NCBI RefSeq assembly: GCF_965216805.1
Contig: NZ_CBDCGN010000002.1
Span: forward strand, 1,364,001 to 1,428,000
DNA: 64,000 nt
Direction of reading: 5' to 3'
From: Panacagrimonas sp965216805
GTDB lineage: Bacteria > Pseudomonadota > Gammaproteobacteria > Nevskiales > Nevskiaceae
The notes under the pieces are model-generated. The model worked only from the letters and a program-made list of their open reading frames with translations. It had not been told where the DNA came from and did not search any database. The position numbers and the translations under genes were made by a program. Positions 11,477-21,129 of this stretch are shown here, piece by piece. Every line of letters starts with the position of its first letter. The first letter of the stretch is position 1.

Positions 11477-13612
11477 TCAGCGTCGCACGCGCTCCAGGCC
11501 GAATCGGCGCAACGCGCCCAGAAGTCCGAGCATGCCGAGCAGACCCAGGCCCAGGCTGCCGCCGCCACCGCCACCACCACCACCCGGGGCCGGCTCGGGT
11601 TCAGGCTCAGGCTGCGGTTCCGGTTCCGGCTCGTCCTCGGCAACCACGGTGATCAGGTGATCCTCGACTTCGCCGTCGGTGGCAATGCCGGTCGGGCTGT
11701 TGCAGTTGGTGGGATTGCCGCTGGCGTCGTCGAGGCTGCACACCCGGGCGCGCAGCACGCGGACGCCGAGCGGGGTGTCCAGCGGCACCACGCCGCCATC
11801 GATGGTGTTGATGCCATTGGTCACGGGGCGGTTTTCCACGAGGTGGTCGTTGTCGCCGAACTCGCCGTCCTGGCTACCGTCGATCCACACATTGAGCACC
11901 GGATCAGTGCTGCCGGTGCCGGCACCGGTGGCGGTGACGGTGAACGAAAAGCTCAGCGGCTGACCGGGCGACACCGTGATGCCCGCAGCCAGGCCGTCTT
12001 CGTCGTTGCTGCCGTCGCCGTTGTCGCCGCTGGCGTTGGCAGACGGAAAGCCGTCGGCTTCGGCATCACGGATGGTGCCGAGGATGACGCCGGTCGCAAA
12101 GTGGCGGGCACCGCCCGACGAGAAGCCTTCGGCATCACGGCTGGTGCCGTAGCTGTCGGGGGCATCGCCGAAGTCGCCTTTGACTTCGAAGGCGCCGACG
12201 TCGCAGGCGATGTTGCCGTCGCCGGTCCCGTCGAGGTTGCGGCTGTTGCCAAACTGCGGGCCGGTCTGGTCTTCACCGCCCGCACCGGGTGGGTTGGCGT
12301 CGTTCGCGGCCAGGCAGGGGCCTTCGGCTGCCGCATCAATTGCCACGCTGCCGGTCAGCAGGGCGTGGATGGGCGTAAAGCCGCCGACGTTGAAGGCATC
12401 GAGCTCGGCCAGTTGCAGCGCCGAGCGCGTGGTGTTGGCATTGTTGACGCGAAAGCCCGAGGGCTGCGGGGTGCCGCTGCCGCCGTTGCCGCCGATTACC
12501 GACGAACAGGTGTTATCGGTCAGCAGGTTGTTCTGGCCGGAGAGCACCGAACCGGCATCGCTGCCTTGCAAGTCACAGGGGCCAACGATGATGCTGTTGT
12601 CGATGCGGGTGTTGAAGTTGCCCGTAACCCCGGACACGGAAAGCTGCACGTCCGGGTTGGACCCGGTACTTTCGTTATCCGTGATCGTGCTGTGCACGAG
12701 CGTGATTTGACCCGAGAGATCGGTGATGCCCGGGTCAGTTTCCGCGCGGTTGCCGGCCACGGTGCTGTTAATGATGCTTAGGTTGGATACCGTGCCGACC
12801 AGCGCGATGCCGCCGCCCGAATTGGTCGCCTCGTTGTCGGTGATTGTGCTGCGCAATACCAGATGCGAGCCGCCGGTGATGTCCATTCCGCCGCCGCTCG
12901 ACGCTGTGCAGCCCTGCAGTAGGCTGTCGACAATGCGGACGCGGTTGTCCGGCCGGAGTACCGTGGCCATGCAACCGCCGGAACCACCGCCATTGCTGTC
13001 GGTGATGCGCACGCGCAACAGTTCGAGATTGTTGCGATCAACCTGCACACCACCCGCAGTGTCGGCGGAACCATTGGTGATGGTGATGTCGCGGATGACC
13101 ACATCGGCAGAGACGCCGTCGGTGCCTGGATTGACCAGTTGAAACACGCGGCTTTGAGCGTCGCCGTCGATGGCCAGTAGATTGCGCCCAGGTCCGGAAA
13201 TGGTCACGGATCTCGTGATCTGCAGTTCGCCGCGCACCAGGGTGATGACCCCGTCGCCGCCCGCTTGGTTGAAGCCGTTGTCCGAACCAACGCCGGCCAG
13301 CACCACGCCGGCAAAGGCGATGCGGTCGTTGGTGCCGTACGGGCCGTTTTCACCGCTGGTGTCGGCCAGGCAGGCGTCCTGGTTGCTGCCGGCGTTGATG
13401 CTGGCCACGGCCGAACGCAGCGTGCAGCGGCTGCCTTCGGTGAACTCGTTGTCGTCGTCGGTTTCCACCACGATCAGCGCGGCCTGCACAGGAAGACTCA
13501 ACAGTCCTGCGATCGCCAGCAGACCCGCTGCCAGCAGGGCCCGCGCTGCGCGGCGCCCCCGATATCGGCCATGGCCCGGCTGGGCCTGGTGAGGTGTTCT
13601 GTTCTGCCACAT
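11477..13612 (-). CDS. Secreted beta-helix protein with GlyGly-CTERM-like anchor
   Basis: A 711-residue exported protein. The signal peptide (residues about 20-45, AARALLAAGLLAIAGLLSL) is followed by a CTLRSAVASIN motif, a diverged CSLREA start, then right-handed beta-helix repeats rich in ITDN/GGG turns (about 60-400). A choice-of-anchor segment (SVAIDAA ... CDVGAFE) ends the helix. Next comes a GDAPDSYGT ... GEVEDHLITV domain (GEVED type), an acidic EPEPEP linker, nine consecutive Gly, a hydrophobic stretch and a basic tail ending RRFGLERVRR. That tail fits GlyGly-CTERM sorting signals, which are processed by rhombosortase and lead to surface display or release. ATG 13612 was chosen because GGAG lies upstream. 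Confidence 0.8.
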   Translation of the reverse strand: MWQNRTPHQAQPGHGRYRGRRAARALLAAGLLAIAGLLSLPVQAALIVVETDDDNEFTEGSRCTLRSAVASINAGSNQDACLADTSGENGPYGTNDRIAFAGVVLAGVGSDNGFNQAGGDGVITLVRGELQITRSVTISGPGRNLLAIDGDAQSRVFQLVNPGTDGVSADVVIRDITITNGSADTAGGVQVDRNNLELLRVRITDSNGGGSGGCMATVLRPDNRVRIVDSLLQGCTASSGGGMDITGGSHLVLRSTITDNEATNSGGGIALVGTVSNLSIINSTVAGNRAETDPGITDLSGQITLVHSTITDNESTGSNPDVQLSVSGVTGNFNTRIDNSIIVGPCDLQGSDAGSVLSGQNNLLTDNTCSSVIGGNGGSGTPQPSGFRVNNANTTRSALQLAELDAFNVGGFTPIHALLTGSVAIDAAAEGPCLAANDANPPGAGGEDQTGPQFGNSRNLDGTGDGNIACDVGAFEVKGDFGDAPDSYGTSRDAEGFSSGGARHFATGVILGTIRDAEADGFPSANASGDNGDGSNDEDGLAAGITVSPGQPLSFSFTVTATGAGTGSTDPVLNVWIDGSQDGEFGDNDHLVENRPVTNGINTIDGGVVPLDTPLGVRVLRARVCSLDDASGNPTNCNSPTGIATDGEVEDHLITVVAEDEPEPEPQPEPEPEPAPGGGGGGGGGSLGLGLLGMLGLLGALRRFGLERVRR

Positions 13613-13835
13613 GGGAAATGTCTCCGGTATTTCCGGCCGGAATTGGCCTTCACTCACCCAAGCGCCGCTGGAAAGACGATCCCCTCATCGGCGGCGAGAA
13701 AATCCGCCTCCGGGAGGGGTTCCGCGGTTGCGACCGGTATCGGGATGCCCGGTGGTGTCACGAAATTCCACCAGCTCGACATTTGCCGAACGGGCGGGCT
13801 GTGCCCGCCGTCGGAAATGGGGTTGGCGAAGCGGC

Positions 13836-16040
13836 TCAAAGCCTCAGCAGCTCCGCCCCGGCTTCGGCGGCGTCGAAGGTGTCGTCACCATCGAAGGTCG
13901 CCGTGTAGCCGCCATTGAGCAGGTTGCCAAGCAGGCCGCCAAGCGTGCCGGTGCAGCTCGCGCGGCCGCTGGCGTCGGTGACGCCGCTGCAGATCGCGGT
14001 GCGGCCGGCGGTGAAGCGCACGGTCTTGCCGGGCAGCGGCTGGCCGGTACTGACGTCGATAAGCGTGGCGCGGGGGCTGGTCTGGATGCGCAGGGACAGG
14101 CCGCGCCGCACCATCACCACCGCGGTGGGCTCGGCGGTCAGGGCGCTCGGGCCTCCGAACTCGTAGGCGCCGATATCGCAGAACTCGCCGCGCGGGCGCT
14201 CGATGCCGCGCTGGTCGGCGTCGGCACAGTCGGTCAGATCGGTGACCGCGTCGATGGCCAGGCTGGCGGGCAGCAGGGCGTGGGTCAGCGTCGGTCCGCC
14301 GTTGTCGGACAGCGGCCACAGCCCGGGGTCCGCGGTGACGAGGTTGGCGGTGCCGGCCGGTGCGATGTCGGCCAGCTCCTGGCAGCCCTCGGGGCCCAGC
14401 AGGTTGAAGCCGTTGGTGGTGACCGCGGCTCCGGCGAAATCGATCCGGCAGTCCCGGGTGCCGGGGTTGCCGGAGATCAGGCTGTTGGAGACGCTCAAGC
14501 GTTGACCGGCGGAAAACAGAAACGAAAGGCCGCTGGCGTTGAAGTCGGTGCCGACGTTGGCGGTGACCGTGGTCTGCAAGAGCTCGAGGCTGCCGGTCTG
14601 CACCGCGATCCCACCGCCGACGATGTGGGCCTGATTGCCGGACACGGTGGAATTCACCACGGTGGCTTCAGAGTTGTTAAACACAAACATGCCGCCACCG
14701 AAATTGCTGACGTTGGCGTCCTGCTCGTCGGCACCCCCGATCAGGCTGCTTTCGATATGGGCATTGCTGCCATTGGCGATCAGCAGACCGCCGCCACCGC
14801 CGTTGAGGGCGATGTTGCCGCCTACGGTGGAACGGGTCAGGCGCAGGCTGGCCCCTTGCAGGTTGATGCCGGCGGCTTCGCCGGACTGGTTGCGGGTGAT
14901 GCGGCTGTCGCTGATATCAGCGCTGCTTCCGGTTTGCACGAACAGGCCACCGGCGGAACGCTGATCGCTGGCGGCGTTACGGTCGATGACCGAATCCTGC
15001 GTCATCACCAGGTGCCCGCCGGCGACGACGCGAACACCGCCGCCGCTGTCGCCGGCGGTGTTGTCGCGGACGGTCACGCCGACGAAATGGGCGGTATTGG
15101 GCTCGCCGTCGGTGCGATTGGACACGCAGGCGCCGCCGCCGATGCCGTCAGTATGGTTGTCGGTCACCATGGTGCCCTGGTCGAGCCGCGCCTGCGGGCT
15201 GCCCAGGCGCAGGCCGCCACAGGTCTCGGTGCTGCGGTTGTGATCGATTTGGATGCCTTCGAGGCTCACCATCAGCGCGGTGGATGCGGTGAACATGCCG
15301 CCGCCCACCCGTGCGCTGTTGTGGTGGATGCGAGTGCCGTTACGCAGGATCACCGAGGCGGCCTCGGTCAGCTTCAGTCCACCGCCGCTCCAGCCCATGG
15401 CCCGGTTGTCGGTGATGCGCACGTTGTCCAGCACCACGCTGGAGCCCGGCGCAAAGACCGTGATGCCGCCGCCGTCGCTGGTCGTCTTGCGCCCGCCGGT
15501 GACGGTGATCCCGCGCAAGGTCACTGAGCCGTCGATGGCGCGAATGTCGAAGATGCCGTTGGCGATCGAACCAGGTCTGTCGCCGCCGGCATCGATGATC
15601 GTGGTGGCAGGGCCGGTGCCGTTGAGGGTGACACTGGTGTTGAGGTCGAGGTCGCCGACCCGTGCCGCGTTGTCACCGCCGGCAATTGTCAATGTAAACG
15701 TGCCTTCAGGCAGTTCGATGGTGTCGAACGGATCGGCCGGGTCAGCGGTGTCAAACTCGGTCAGACACTCGCCGTCAGCCAAGGCGGCTGCGGCGCCGGG
15801 ACCCACGTTGACAGCGGGGGACTGCGTATTGACCACGATCACCGCTTCGCGGAGAGAGCAGAAGCCGTCGAACGCGATGGCGTCGATGGGGGTGTTCACC
15901 GCCACGGTGGCGGCCTGGACGTTCGACGCACCAAGACCGGTGGCGGCAAGGAGCATGGCGAGTGTGGTCAGGCGCAATCGTGGCAGCTTGCGGCGGGATG
16001 GCGCGGGCGCGTGTGCAGGCGCGAAGGTGATGGATGACAT
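13836..16040 (-). CDS. CSLREA-type secreted beta-helix protein
   Basis: A 734-residue exported protein. After a signal peptide (RLTTLAMLLAATGLGASNVQA) comes the CSLREA motif near residue 62, then a long right-handed beta-helix with repeating SGGG/NTA turns and about twelve coils. The choice-of-anchor region (GGPTLTHALLPASLAIDA, then RGIERPRGEFCDIGAYEFGG) follows. The last 90 residues form an Ig-like domain (PGKTVRFTAG ... ATFDGDDTF). Unlike the next gene it lacks a Gly-rich C-terminal anchor. ATG 16040 follows GGGAGAATTCC. It lies 224 bases upstream of its paralogue at 13612 and is divergent from the sigma factor gene. Confidence 0.85.
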   Translation of the reverse strand: MSSITFAPAHAPAPSRRKLPRLRLTTLAMLLAATGLGASNVQAATVAVNTPIDAIAFDGFCSLREAVIVVNTQSPAVNVGPGAAAALADGECLTEFDTADPADPFDTIELPEGTFTLTIAGGDNAARVGDLDLNTSVTLNGTGPATTIIDAGGDRPGSIANGIFDIRAIDGSVTLRGITVTGGRKTTSDGGGITVFAPGSSVVLDNVRITDNRAMGWSGGGLKLTEAASVILRNGTRIHHNSARVGGGMFTASTALMVSLEGIQIDHNRSTETCGGLRLGSPQARLDQGTMVTDNHTDGIGGGACVSNRTDGEPNTAHFVGVTVRDNTAGDSGGGVRVVAGGHLVMTQDSVIDRNAASDQRSAGGLFVQTGSSADISDSRITRNQSGEAAGINLQGASLRLTRSTVGGNIALNGGGGGLLIANGSNAHIESSLIGGADEQDANVSNFGGGMFVFNNSEATVVNSTVSGNQAHIVGGGIAVQTGSLELLQTTVTANVGTDFNASGLSFLFSAGQRLSVSNSLISGNPGTRDCRIDFAGAAVTTNGFNLLGPEGCQELADIAPAGTANLVTADPGLWPLSDNGGPTLTHALLPASLAIDAVTDLTDCADADQRGIERPRGEFCDIGAYEFGGPSALTAEPTAVVMVRRGLSLRIQTSPRATLIDVSTGQPLPGKTVRFTAGRTAICSGVTDASGRASCTGTLGGLLGNLLNGGYTATFDGDDTFDAAEAGAELLRL

Positions 16041-16255
16041 GGAATTCTCCCGAATGGATGAAAGGACTGGCCGCAAAGCGCGGCAGGCTCAATCACTCAA
16101 GCGACGGCCTGTCCTTGATCCCGTCATCGGCGCTTCGATCCGGTAAAGCGTGACCGCCGTCTCGATTCGATGCGCCGGCTGACTCCAATGCCGGTGCAGG
16201 CCCGTATCATTCGGTTCAGTCAGGGCCGGACCCTGGATCGCAGGAGGTCATTGGG

Positions 16256-16855
16256 GTGAATCAGCCGTTGCCCGAAGTGCCGCAAATCGCTGACATCACC
16301 TGTCTGCTCGGCGCCTGGCAGAACGGCGACAGCGCCGCGCTCAACCGGCTGACGGACCTGCTCTACGCCCAGTTGCACGCCATGGCGGATCGGCACATGC
16401 GCCGCGAATCGGTCGGTCACACCCTGCAGGCCACCGCGCTGGTCCACGAGGCCTACGCGCGGGTCGTGGGCGCGGAGCTGAACTTCCAGGACCGCAGCCA
16501 TTTTCTGGCGGTGATGAGCACGCAGATGCGGCGCATCCTGATTGATCACGCCAAGGCCAAGCATCGCGACAAGCGCGGCGGGCATGCGGTGCCGATCTCG
16601 CTGGACGACGTGCCGACCGTCGCCGCCGACAGCAATCCGCTGCTGCTGGACCTGGACGAGAGCATCCGCGCGCTCGGCCGCCGCGATCCACGCAAGGAGA
16701 AGGTACTGGAGATGCGCTACTTCGGCGGCATGACCCAGCCCGAGATTGCCGAGGCCCTCGACATTTCCCTGGCCACGGTCGAGCGCGATCTGCGCATGGC
16801 GCGGGCATGGATCAAGATGCAGTTGAATGAGGGTGAAGCAAGGGACTCGGGCTGA
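16256..16855 (+). CDS. ECF sigma factor, Sig-70_X6 type
   Basis: A 199-residue sigma factor. Region 2 (about 40-105) includes HTLQATALVHEAY, FLAVMSTQMRRILIDHAK and a basic KHRDKRGG end; region 4 (about 140-190) includes YFGGMTQPEIAEALDISLATVERDLRMARAW, a helix-turn-helix that reads the -35 element. These motifs are typical of the X6 ECF group, usually followed by a receptor Ser/Thr kinase that regulates it. Here no kinase follows. GTG 16256 is used; AGGAGG at 16242-16247 lies eight bases upstream. It is divergent from the CSLREA gene and could control it, but that is inference. Confidence 0.9.
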   Translation: MNQPLPEVPQIADITCLLGAWQNGDSAALNRLTDLLYAQLHAMADRHMRRESVGHTLQATALVHEAYARVVGAELNFQDRSHFLAVMSTQMRRILIDHAKAKHRDKRGGHAVPISLDDVPTVAADSNPLLLDLDESIRALGRRDPRKEKVLEMRYFGGMTQPEIAEALDISLATVERDLRMARAWIKMQLNEGEARDSG

Positions 16856-17156
16856 CAGTGGCCGCCCGACCGCTGGTCTCTGCGAAACCAGGTAATTCCC
16901 CACAGGGCCATCACCTACCCGGTCCCCTCGGTCCTGGCGTCATCGAGGGATGGCGCTGCCGCCGGGGGCTGGACCTACAGGCAGACAATTCAGGCCGGCT
17001 TCATGCGCAAACCGGAGACTGGGTTTGTCGGCGGCATGTCCTTCCCCCCAAGGACTTCTCCTCCAGGCCTCCCCCGGGCCCCGTCGGCAGCCGGCCCCTC
17101 TGCGCTCTCCCCGCAGAGGGGCTTTTTTTGGATCTTTTTGGGTTGGGTAACGACGT
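16856..17156. other. Intergenic stretch with a terminator only
   Basis: Between the sigma factor stop and the convergent gene I see no supportable gene; frames are short and without motifs. The only structure is the terminator at 17094-17129. Confidence 0.6.
17094..17129 (+). terminator. Rho-independent terminator
   Basis: A perfect 11-base stem (GCCCCTCTGCG with CGCAGAGGGGC, seven-base loop) is followed by seven T on the plus strand. It probably ends the sigma factor transcript about 240 bases after its stop. Confidence 0.9.
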
Positions 17157-18098
17157 TCAAAACATCGGATCGATGCGCAGCTCCTGGCCGGTGGCCAGTG
17201 CCGTGCGGGTTTGTTCCGAAATGCTGCCGGGCCGACGCGGGGCAGGGCCGGCGGCTTCGAGCAGCACGAAGGATTCGCCGCGATATTCCACGTAGGCATC
17301 GTTGTCGCCGGGTGTGCGGGCGATGCCCAGCAGGTAGTGGCCCGGCACGCGCACGCCGATCAGTCTGGGTCCGTCCAGGTTCTTGACGATGGCCGCGAGC
17401 AGCGCGGATTTGGTATCGCAGTCGCCGTAGCCCTTTTCCAGCGCGCGCGGCGGCGTGTAGAAACCCAGGGTCTGGCGCCCGCTCTCCACCGCGGACGGGG
17501 TTCGATAGGCCAGGCCGGTCTGCACCAGCGCCACCGCCGACTCGAACAGGTCCTCGGCGTCGTGGCCGCGCTCGCTGGCCAGGCGGCGCAACGCGGCCGA
17601 GACCGGCAGCACATGGGCGCGGTTGTGACGCACCACCTCGGGGATGTCCACGAACAGCCGCGAGCGCTGGCCGGGCACGCTGCGCAGACGCAGTTTGTGC
17701 TCCCGGTAGTAGCGCATCAGGTGCTGGTCGAACACCTGCTGGTTGCAGCCGCGAGTGGCTTGGCAGCGCTCGCGCAGGACGTCGAGTTCGTCCTGCGAGA
17801 CGCCGAAAGCCTGCATGGAATTGCGCGCGGCGGCTTGTTCCAGGTGAAAGCGGATGGACAGCGCATCGCCGCTCAAGCCACGAAAGTCGGCGGTCACCAG
17901 GTAGCGTCCGCGGTCCGCCGCGGTCTTGAAATAGCGCGGCCCGGCATGCGGCGCAGGCCCGAAGTTCAGCACCTGGGGGATGCCCGGCAGTTGCTGATCG
18001 TTGGCGCTGGCTGCGTTCGAGCACAGCGCTGCCAGGACAAGAGTGGCCAGCGGGACGGGCTGGGCAAGCAAGGCGCACAAGCGTCGGAAAGGGGACAT
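17157..18098 (-). CDS. Periplasmic transglutaminase-like protein
   Basis: A 313-residue exported protein with a signal peptide (PLATLVLAALCSNAASA). The C-terminal half has a transglutaminase/cysteine-protease-like triad pattern: EKGYGDCDTKS (Cys), VPGHYLLG (His) and a following DAYVEYRG (Asp), about 40 residues apart. It is therefore probably a cysteine enzyme or an inactive derivative acting on peptides or cell-wall material in the periplasm. Four other cysteines exist (CQATRGC pair). ATG 18098 was chosen because it starts directly before the basic MSPFRR signal sequence; upstream ATGs at 18137 and 18119 are weaker. The next downstream plus-strand terminator is convergent. Confidence 0.65.
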   Translation of the reverse strand: MSPFRRLCALLAQPVPLATLVLAALCSNAASANDQQLPGIPQVLNFGPAPHAGPRYFKTAADRGRYLVTADFRGLSGDALSIRFHLEQAAARNSMQAFGVSQDELDVLRERCQATRGCNQQVFDQHLMRYYREHKLRLRSVPGQRSRLFVDIPEVVRHNRAHVLPVSAALRRLASERGHDAEDLFESAVALVQTGLAYRTPSAVESGRQTLGFYTPPRALEKGYGDCDTKSALLAAIVKNLDGPRLIGVRVPGHYLLGIARTPGDNDAYVEYRGESFVLLEAAGPAPRRPGSISEQTRTALATGQELRIDPMF

Positions 18099-18362
18099 GG
18101 TCTCGGCGGGCGTGAGCATGGGCCCGCTGAGGTGCAAGTCCTGTTCGCTTGCGGAGCAGGTTTAGACTCAACCCTCCGCTCGTCTGCCGGTGAGGGCCGT
18201 CGGTTCCGGACCGGCGACCAGTGGTATGCCGGTGCCGACGAGTGCGCGCGGTTTGCGGTGGCGCAAATGGTTGCCGGCCCGATCGGAGCCCGGCGGTGAG
18301 AACCCGTGACGGCAAACCGACGCCGGAAAAATGGCGAACGCCGACGGCTCTGGAGCGAGTCC

Positions 18363-18959
18363 TTACTGCCCGGACGGCTTGGCGCCGGTCGCCGCCGCCA
18401 GGCGGGCACGAACCTCGACGATCCGTGTCGCTAGAAGCGGACAGTTCTCGGTATCGCGATCCAACTGCGCGATGAGCGCGTCGGTCGGCAGGCCCGGGAG
18501 GTCGCTCGGTACGTCGCTCGGGTCGGCTGGGCGGCAATCGAGGTAGCGCCGAACCTGTTCGGCGCGATCGCAGCCCAGCTCCGGGTCGCGCAGCACCACG
18601 GCGCCGCTGAACCTGCAGGCCGCAGCGTCGCCACGCTGGGCATCGCGCAGAAACTCGACGCGGTAACGCCAGCGACGCACTTCCGGGACCACCGCGTGGC
18701 GGGATCGCACCGCGATGGGCAGGCCCATCCACCAGGCGAAGCCTGCTTCGCCGTCCTGGCGGCGGTAGAAGTCGGCCAGGACCCGTCCAGCCGCGGCGGC
18801 GCCCTCGGGGCCGTGCAGCAGGGCGTGGTTGCGATCGACTCCGGGCGCGATCGCGGAGTGGTCGGGATCGGCTGCAGCGGCGGCCAGGGTCACGGCGCCG
18901 AACAGGACCAGGAGAATGCCCCTCAGGCGTGGGCCGGTCCTGCAGCAGCGCGCACGCAA
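18363..18959 (-). CDS. Hypothetical exported protein
   Basis: About 198 residues; I do not recognise the family. The N-terminus is basic followed by a hydrophobic GILLVLFGAVTLAAAAA stretch, consistent with a signal peptide cleaved before DPDH. Cysteines lie in AACRF, LGCDR, LDCRP and NCPLL, suggesting disulfides in the periplasm. The frame opens with TTG at 18959 (start uncertain). It begins just after the alkB stop (13 bases), so it may be the second gene of an alkB operon. Confidence 0.55.
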   Translation of the reverse strand: MRARCCRTGPRLRGILLVLFGAVTLAAAAADPDHSAIAPGVDRNHALLHGPEGAAAAGRVLADFYRRQDGEAGFAWWMGLPIAVRSRHAVVPEVRRWRYRVEFLRDAQRGDAAACRFSGAVVLRDPELGCDRAEQVRRYLDCRPADPSDVPSDLPGLPTDALIAQLDRDTENCPLLATRIVEVRARLAAATGAKPSGQ

Positions 18960-18971
18960 GCCCGTTTCCGT

Positions 18972-20159
18972 CTAGCTGGCAGGTGTCGGCTGCGCCCGTC
19001 CATAGCGCGCCGTGAGTGCGGCACGACGCCGCGGATGGATGTTGACCTTGTTCATGTCGCCCCGGGCCCAGACCGCGACGCGCGGGTCCATCAGGGCAAA
19101 CCACAGCGGCGGGAACAGCGCGACGAAGAACATGCCCGGGTAGCCGCTGGGCAGCTCCGGCAGTTTGTCGAAGGCGCGCAGGCTCTGGTAGCGCCGCGTT
19201 GGGTTGGCGTGGTGGTCGGAGTGCCGCTGCAGCTGGAACAGGATCAGGTTGGACATCACGTGGTTGGAATTCCACGAGTGGTGTGGCTGGCAGTGTTCGT
19301 AGCGGCCGTCGGGCCGCTTTTGCCGCAGCAGGCCGTAGTGCTCGATGTAATTTGCGCTGGTCAGAATCCACCAGCCCCAGAAAGCCTGAATGAACAGGTA
19401 GGGAATCATGATCCAGCCGAACGCGACGATCAGGCCCAAGTAAAGAGGAATGGTGATCAGCCAGGGCTGGATCACTTCGTTATGCAGGCTCCACACGCGC
19501 TTGCCGCCGCGTTGCAGGCGGATGCGCTCGGACGCCCAGGAACGGCGCAGCGCACCGGGAATTTCGCGCACGACGAAGGCGTAGATGCTCTCGCCCATGC
19601 GCGAGGTGGCCGGGTCTTCGGGCGTGGCCACGTCCTTGTGATGGCCCTTGTTGTGTTCCACAAAGAAGTGCCCATAGCCCACTACCGCCAGCACCGCCTT
19701 GGCCAGCCAGCGTTCCAGGCCGGTGGTCTTGTGGCCCAGCTCATGACCGGTGTTGATGGCCAGACCGTTGATGATGCCGACCGACAGGCCCAGACCCAGA
19801 ATGGCGTGCCAGGGCAGATCCTGGGTGCCCACGATGTACGCCGCGTAGATCATGGTCACGTAGTGCATCGGGACCGTCAGATAGGTCAGCACGCGGTAAT
19901 AGCGGTCCTGCTCCAGTTGCGCCACCACCTCGGGCGGGGCATTGCTTTGGTCTGCCGGCAGCAGGTGATCGATGATCGGAATCACGCCGTACCACACCAC
20001 CACCGTCAGCCAGTACCAGGCGACCTGGCCGGAGGCCAGCGCCAGCAGGCAGGAAATGACCGGAACCACCGGCCACAGCAGCGACAGCAGCCACAGGGCG
20101 CGTTTGCGATCCGTGTAGGTCACCACTCGTCCGTCGTCGGTCGCGACGCTGATGCTCAT
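18972..20159 (-). CDS. alkB: Alkane 1-monooxygenase
   Basis: A 395-residue integral-membrane diiron alkane hydroxylase that converts n-alkanes to 1-alkanols, with electrons from rubredoxin. All His motifs of the family are present: HELGHK (139-144), EHNKGHH (168-174), NYIEHYGL (270-277) and LQRHSDHH (310-317). About six hydrophobic segments are visible. AGGAG lies before ATG 20159. No rubredoxin gene is adjacent, so the partner must be elsewhere. The AlkK-like ligase at 58581 could act later in the same pathway. Confidence 0.95.
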   Translation of the reverse strand: MSISVATDDGRVVTYTDRKRALWLLSLLWPVVPVISCLLALASGQVAWYWLTVVVWYGVIPIIDHLLPADQSNAPPEVVAQLEQDRYYRVLTYLTVPMHYVTMIYAAYIVGTQDLPWHAILGLGLSVGIINGLAINTGHELGHKTTGLERWLAKAVLAVVGYGHFFVEHNKGHHKDVATPEDPATSRMGESIYAFVVREIPGALRRSWASERIRLQRGGKRVWSLHNEVIQPWLITIPLYLGLIVAFGWIMIPYLFIQAFWGWWILTSANYIEHYGLLRQKRPDGRYEHCQPHHSWNSNHVMSNLILFQLQRHSDHHANPTRRYQSLRAFDKLPELPSGYPGMFFVALFPPLWFALMDPRVAVWARGDMNKVNIHPRRRAALTARYGRAQPTPAS

Positions 20160-20411
20160 TACGTTTACTCCTGGAGTCGTCGGCTGGCATACCACCAGAC
20201 CGTCGTTTGATCACCGGCGTCAGCCTAGACTCGCAGCCCTGCCAGCGACAGTAGGACAGGCCCGGAGGATCCGTCCGATCCCAGCCGATCCGGAAGTGCA
20301 GCGACGGGTGAGAGTAAAGAACGGTAAACGCCGGCGGGAACTCAGATGCAATTCAGTTTCCCAGCCTAGCTTGGGCTCGCGGCTTCTACCGCGCACTGCC
20401 CGAGAACGATC

Positions 20412-20966
20412 ATGTACCGCCAACTGATGTTGATCACCGCCCTCAGCCTTGGTCTTGCTGCCACGCCCGCGGCTATGGCCGATTCCGACCGTGACCGTGA
20501 CCGCGACCGCGGCGCCGGTTTCGGCGCCTCGCGCGATCACGACCGGGGCGACCAGCAACGGCATCGGCGGCCGGAGCATCGTCGGGATCATGACCGCGAT
20601 CGCGGTCGTCATCACCGCGGCCATTGGGATCGTGACCACCGCGATCATCGGCGTCCGCCGGTCCACCATCGCCCGCCCCAGAACCGTCACCGCTGGAGCA
20701 ACGCACGCGAGCAGCACTGGCAGGGTCCGCGCTACCGCGTACCGCGCTACCACCGGCCGCAGGGTTACGTGCGCCATCACTGGGTCGCCGGTCACCGTGT
20801 GCCGCCTTCCTACCGGCACAGCCGATACGTGGTTCACGACTACCACAGCTATCGTCTGCGCCCGCCGCCGCGCCACCATCACTGGGTACGGGTGGACAAC
20901 GACGTCGTGTTGACGGCCGTCGGTACCGGTGTGATCGCCGCGGTGGTTTACGGCATCTTCCAGTAA
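20412..20966 (+). CDS. RcnB-family periplasmic protein, His/Arg/Asp-rich
   Basis: A 184-residue protein with a signal peptide (LITALSLGLAATPAAMA). A long DRDRDRD/HDRD/HRRP low-complexity stretch follows (about 25-95), then a conserved C-terminal domain (GPRYRVPRYHRPQGYVRHHWVAGHRVP ... HHHWVRVDNDVVLTA) ending with a hydrophobic GTGVIAAVVYGIF. This end matches the RcnB family, tied in E. coli to nickel/cobalt homeostasis. Metal binding by the His-rich part is inference. It is a single gene divergent from alkB. Confidence 0.8.
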   Translation: MYRQLMLITALSLGLAATPAAMADSDRDRDRDRGAGFGASRDHDRGDQQRHRRPEHRRDHDRDRGRHHRGHWDRDHRDHRRPPVHHRPPQNRHRWSNAREQHWQGPRYRVPRYHRPQGYVRHHWVAGHRVPPSYRHSRYVVHDYHSYRLRPPPRHHHWVRVDNDVVLTAVGTGVIAAVVYGIFQ

Positions 20967-21129
20967 CGCGATCCCGCGCGGCGGCAGGTCCCCGTCTTTA
21001 TCGAAACCGGGACCCGCCGGTTGGATTGCCGGCTCGATACCAGTCGAGCCGGCCCGGCGCCAGACCGCCAAAACGTGCGACGCGCGAACTGAGACAATCG
21101 CGCTTCCGTTTCCACGGTTGCGCACTCCC

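Noticed and set aside
13611..15527. Long plus-strand frame antisense to the CSLREA gene
   Set aside because: It mirrors the beta-helix repeats; the minus-strand frame has the signal peptide and family motifs.
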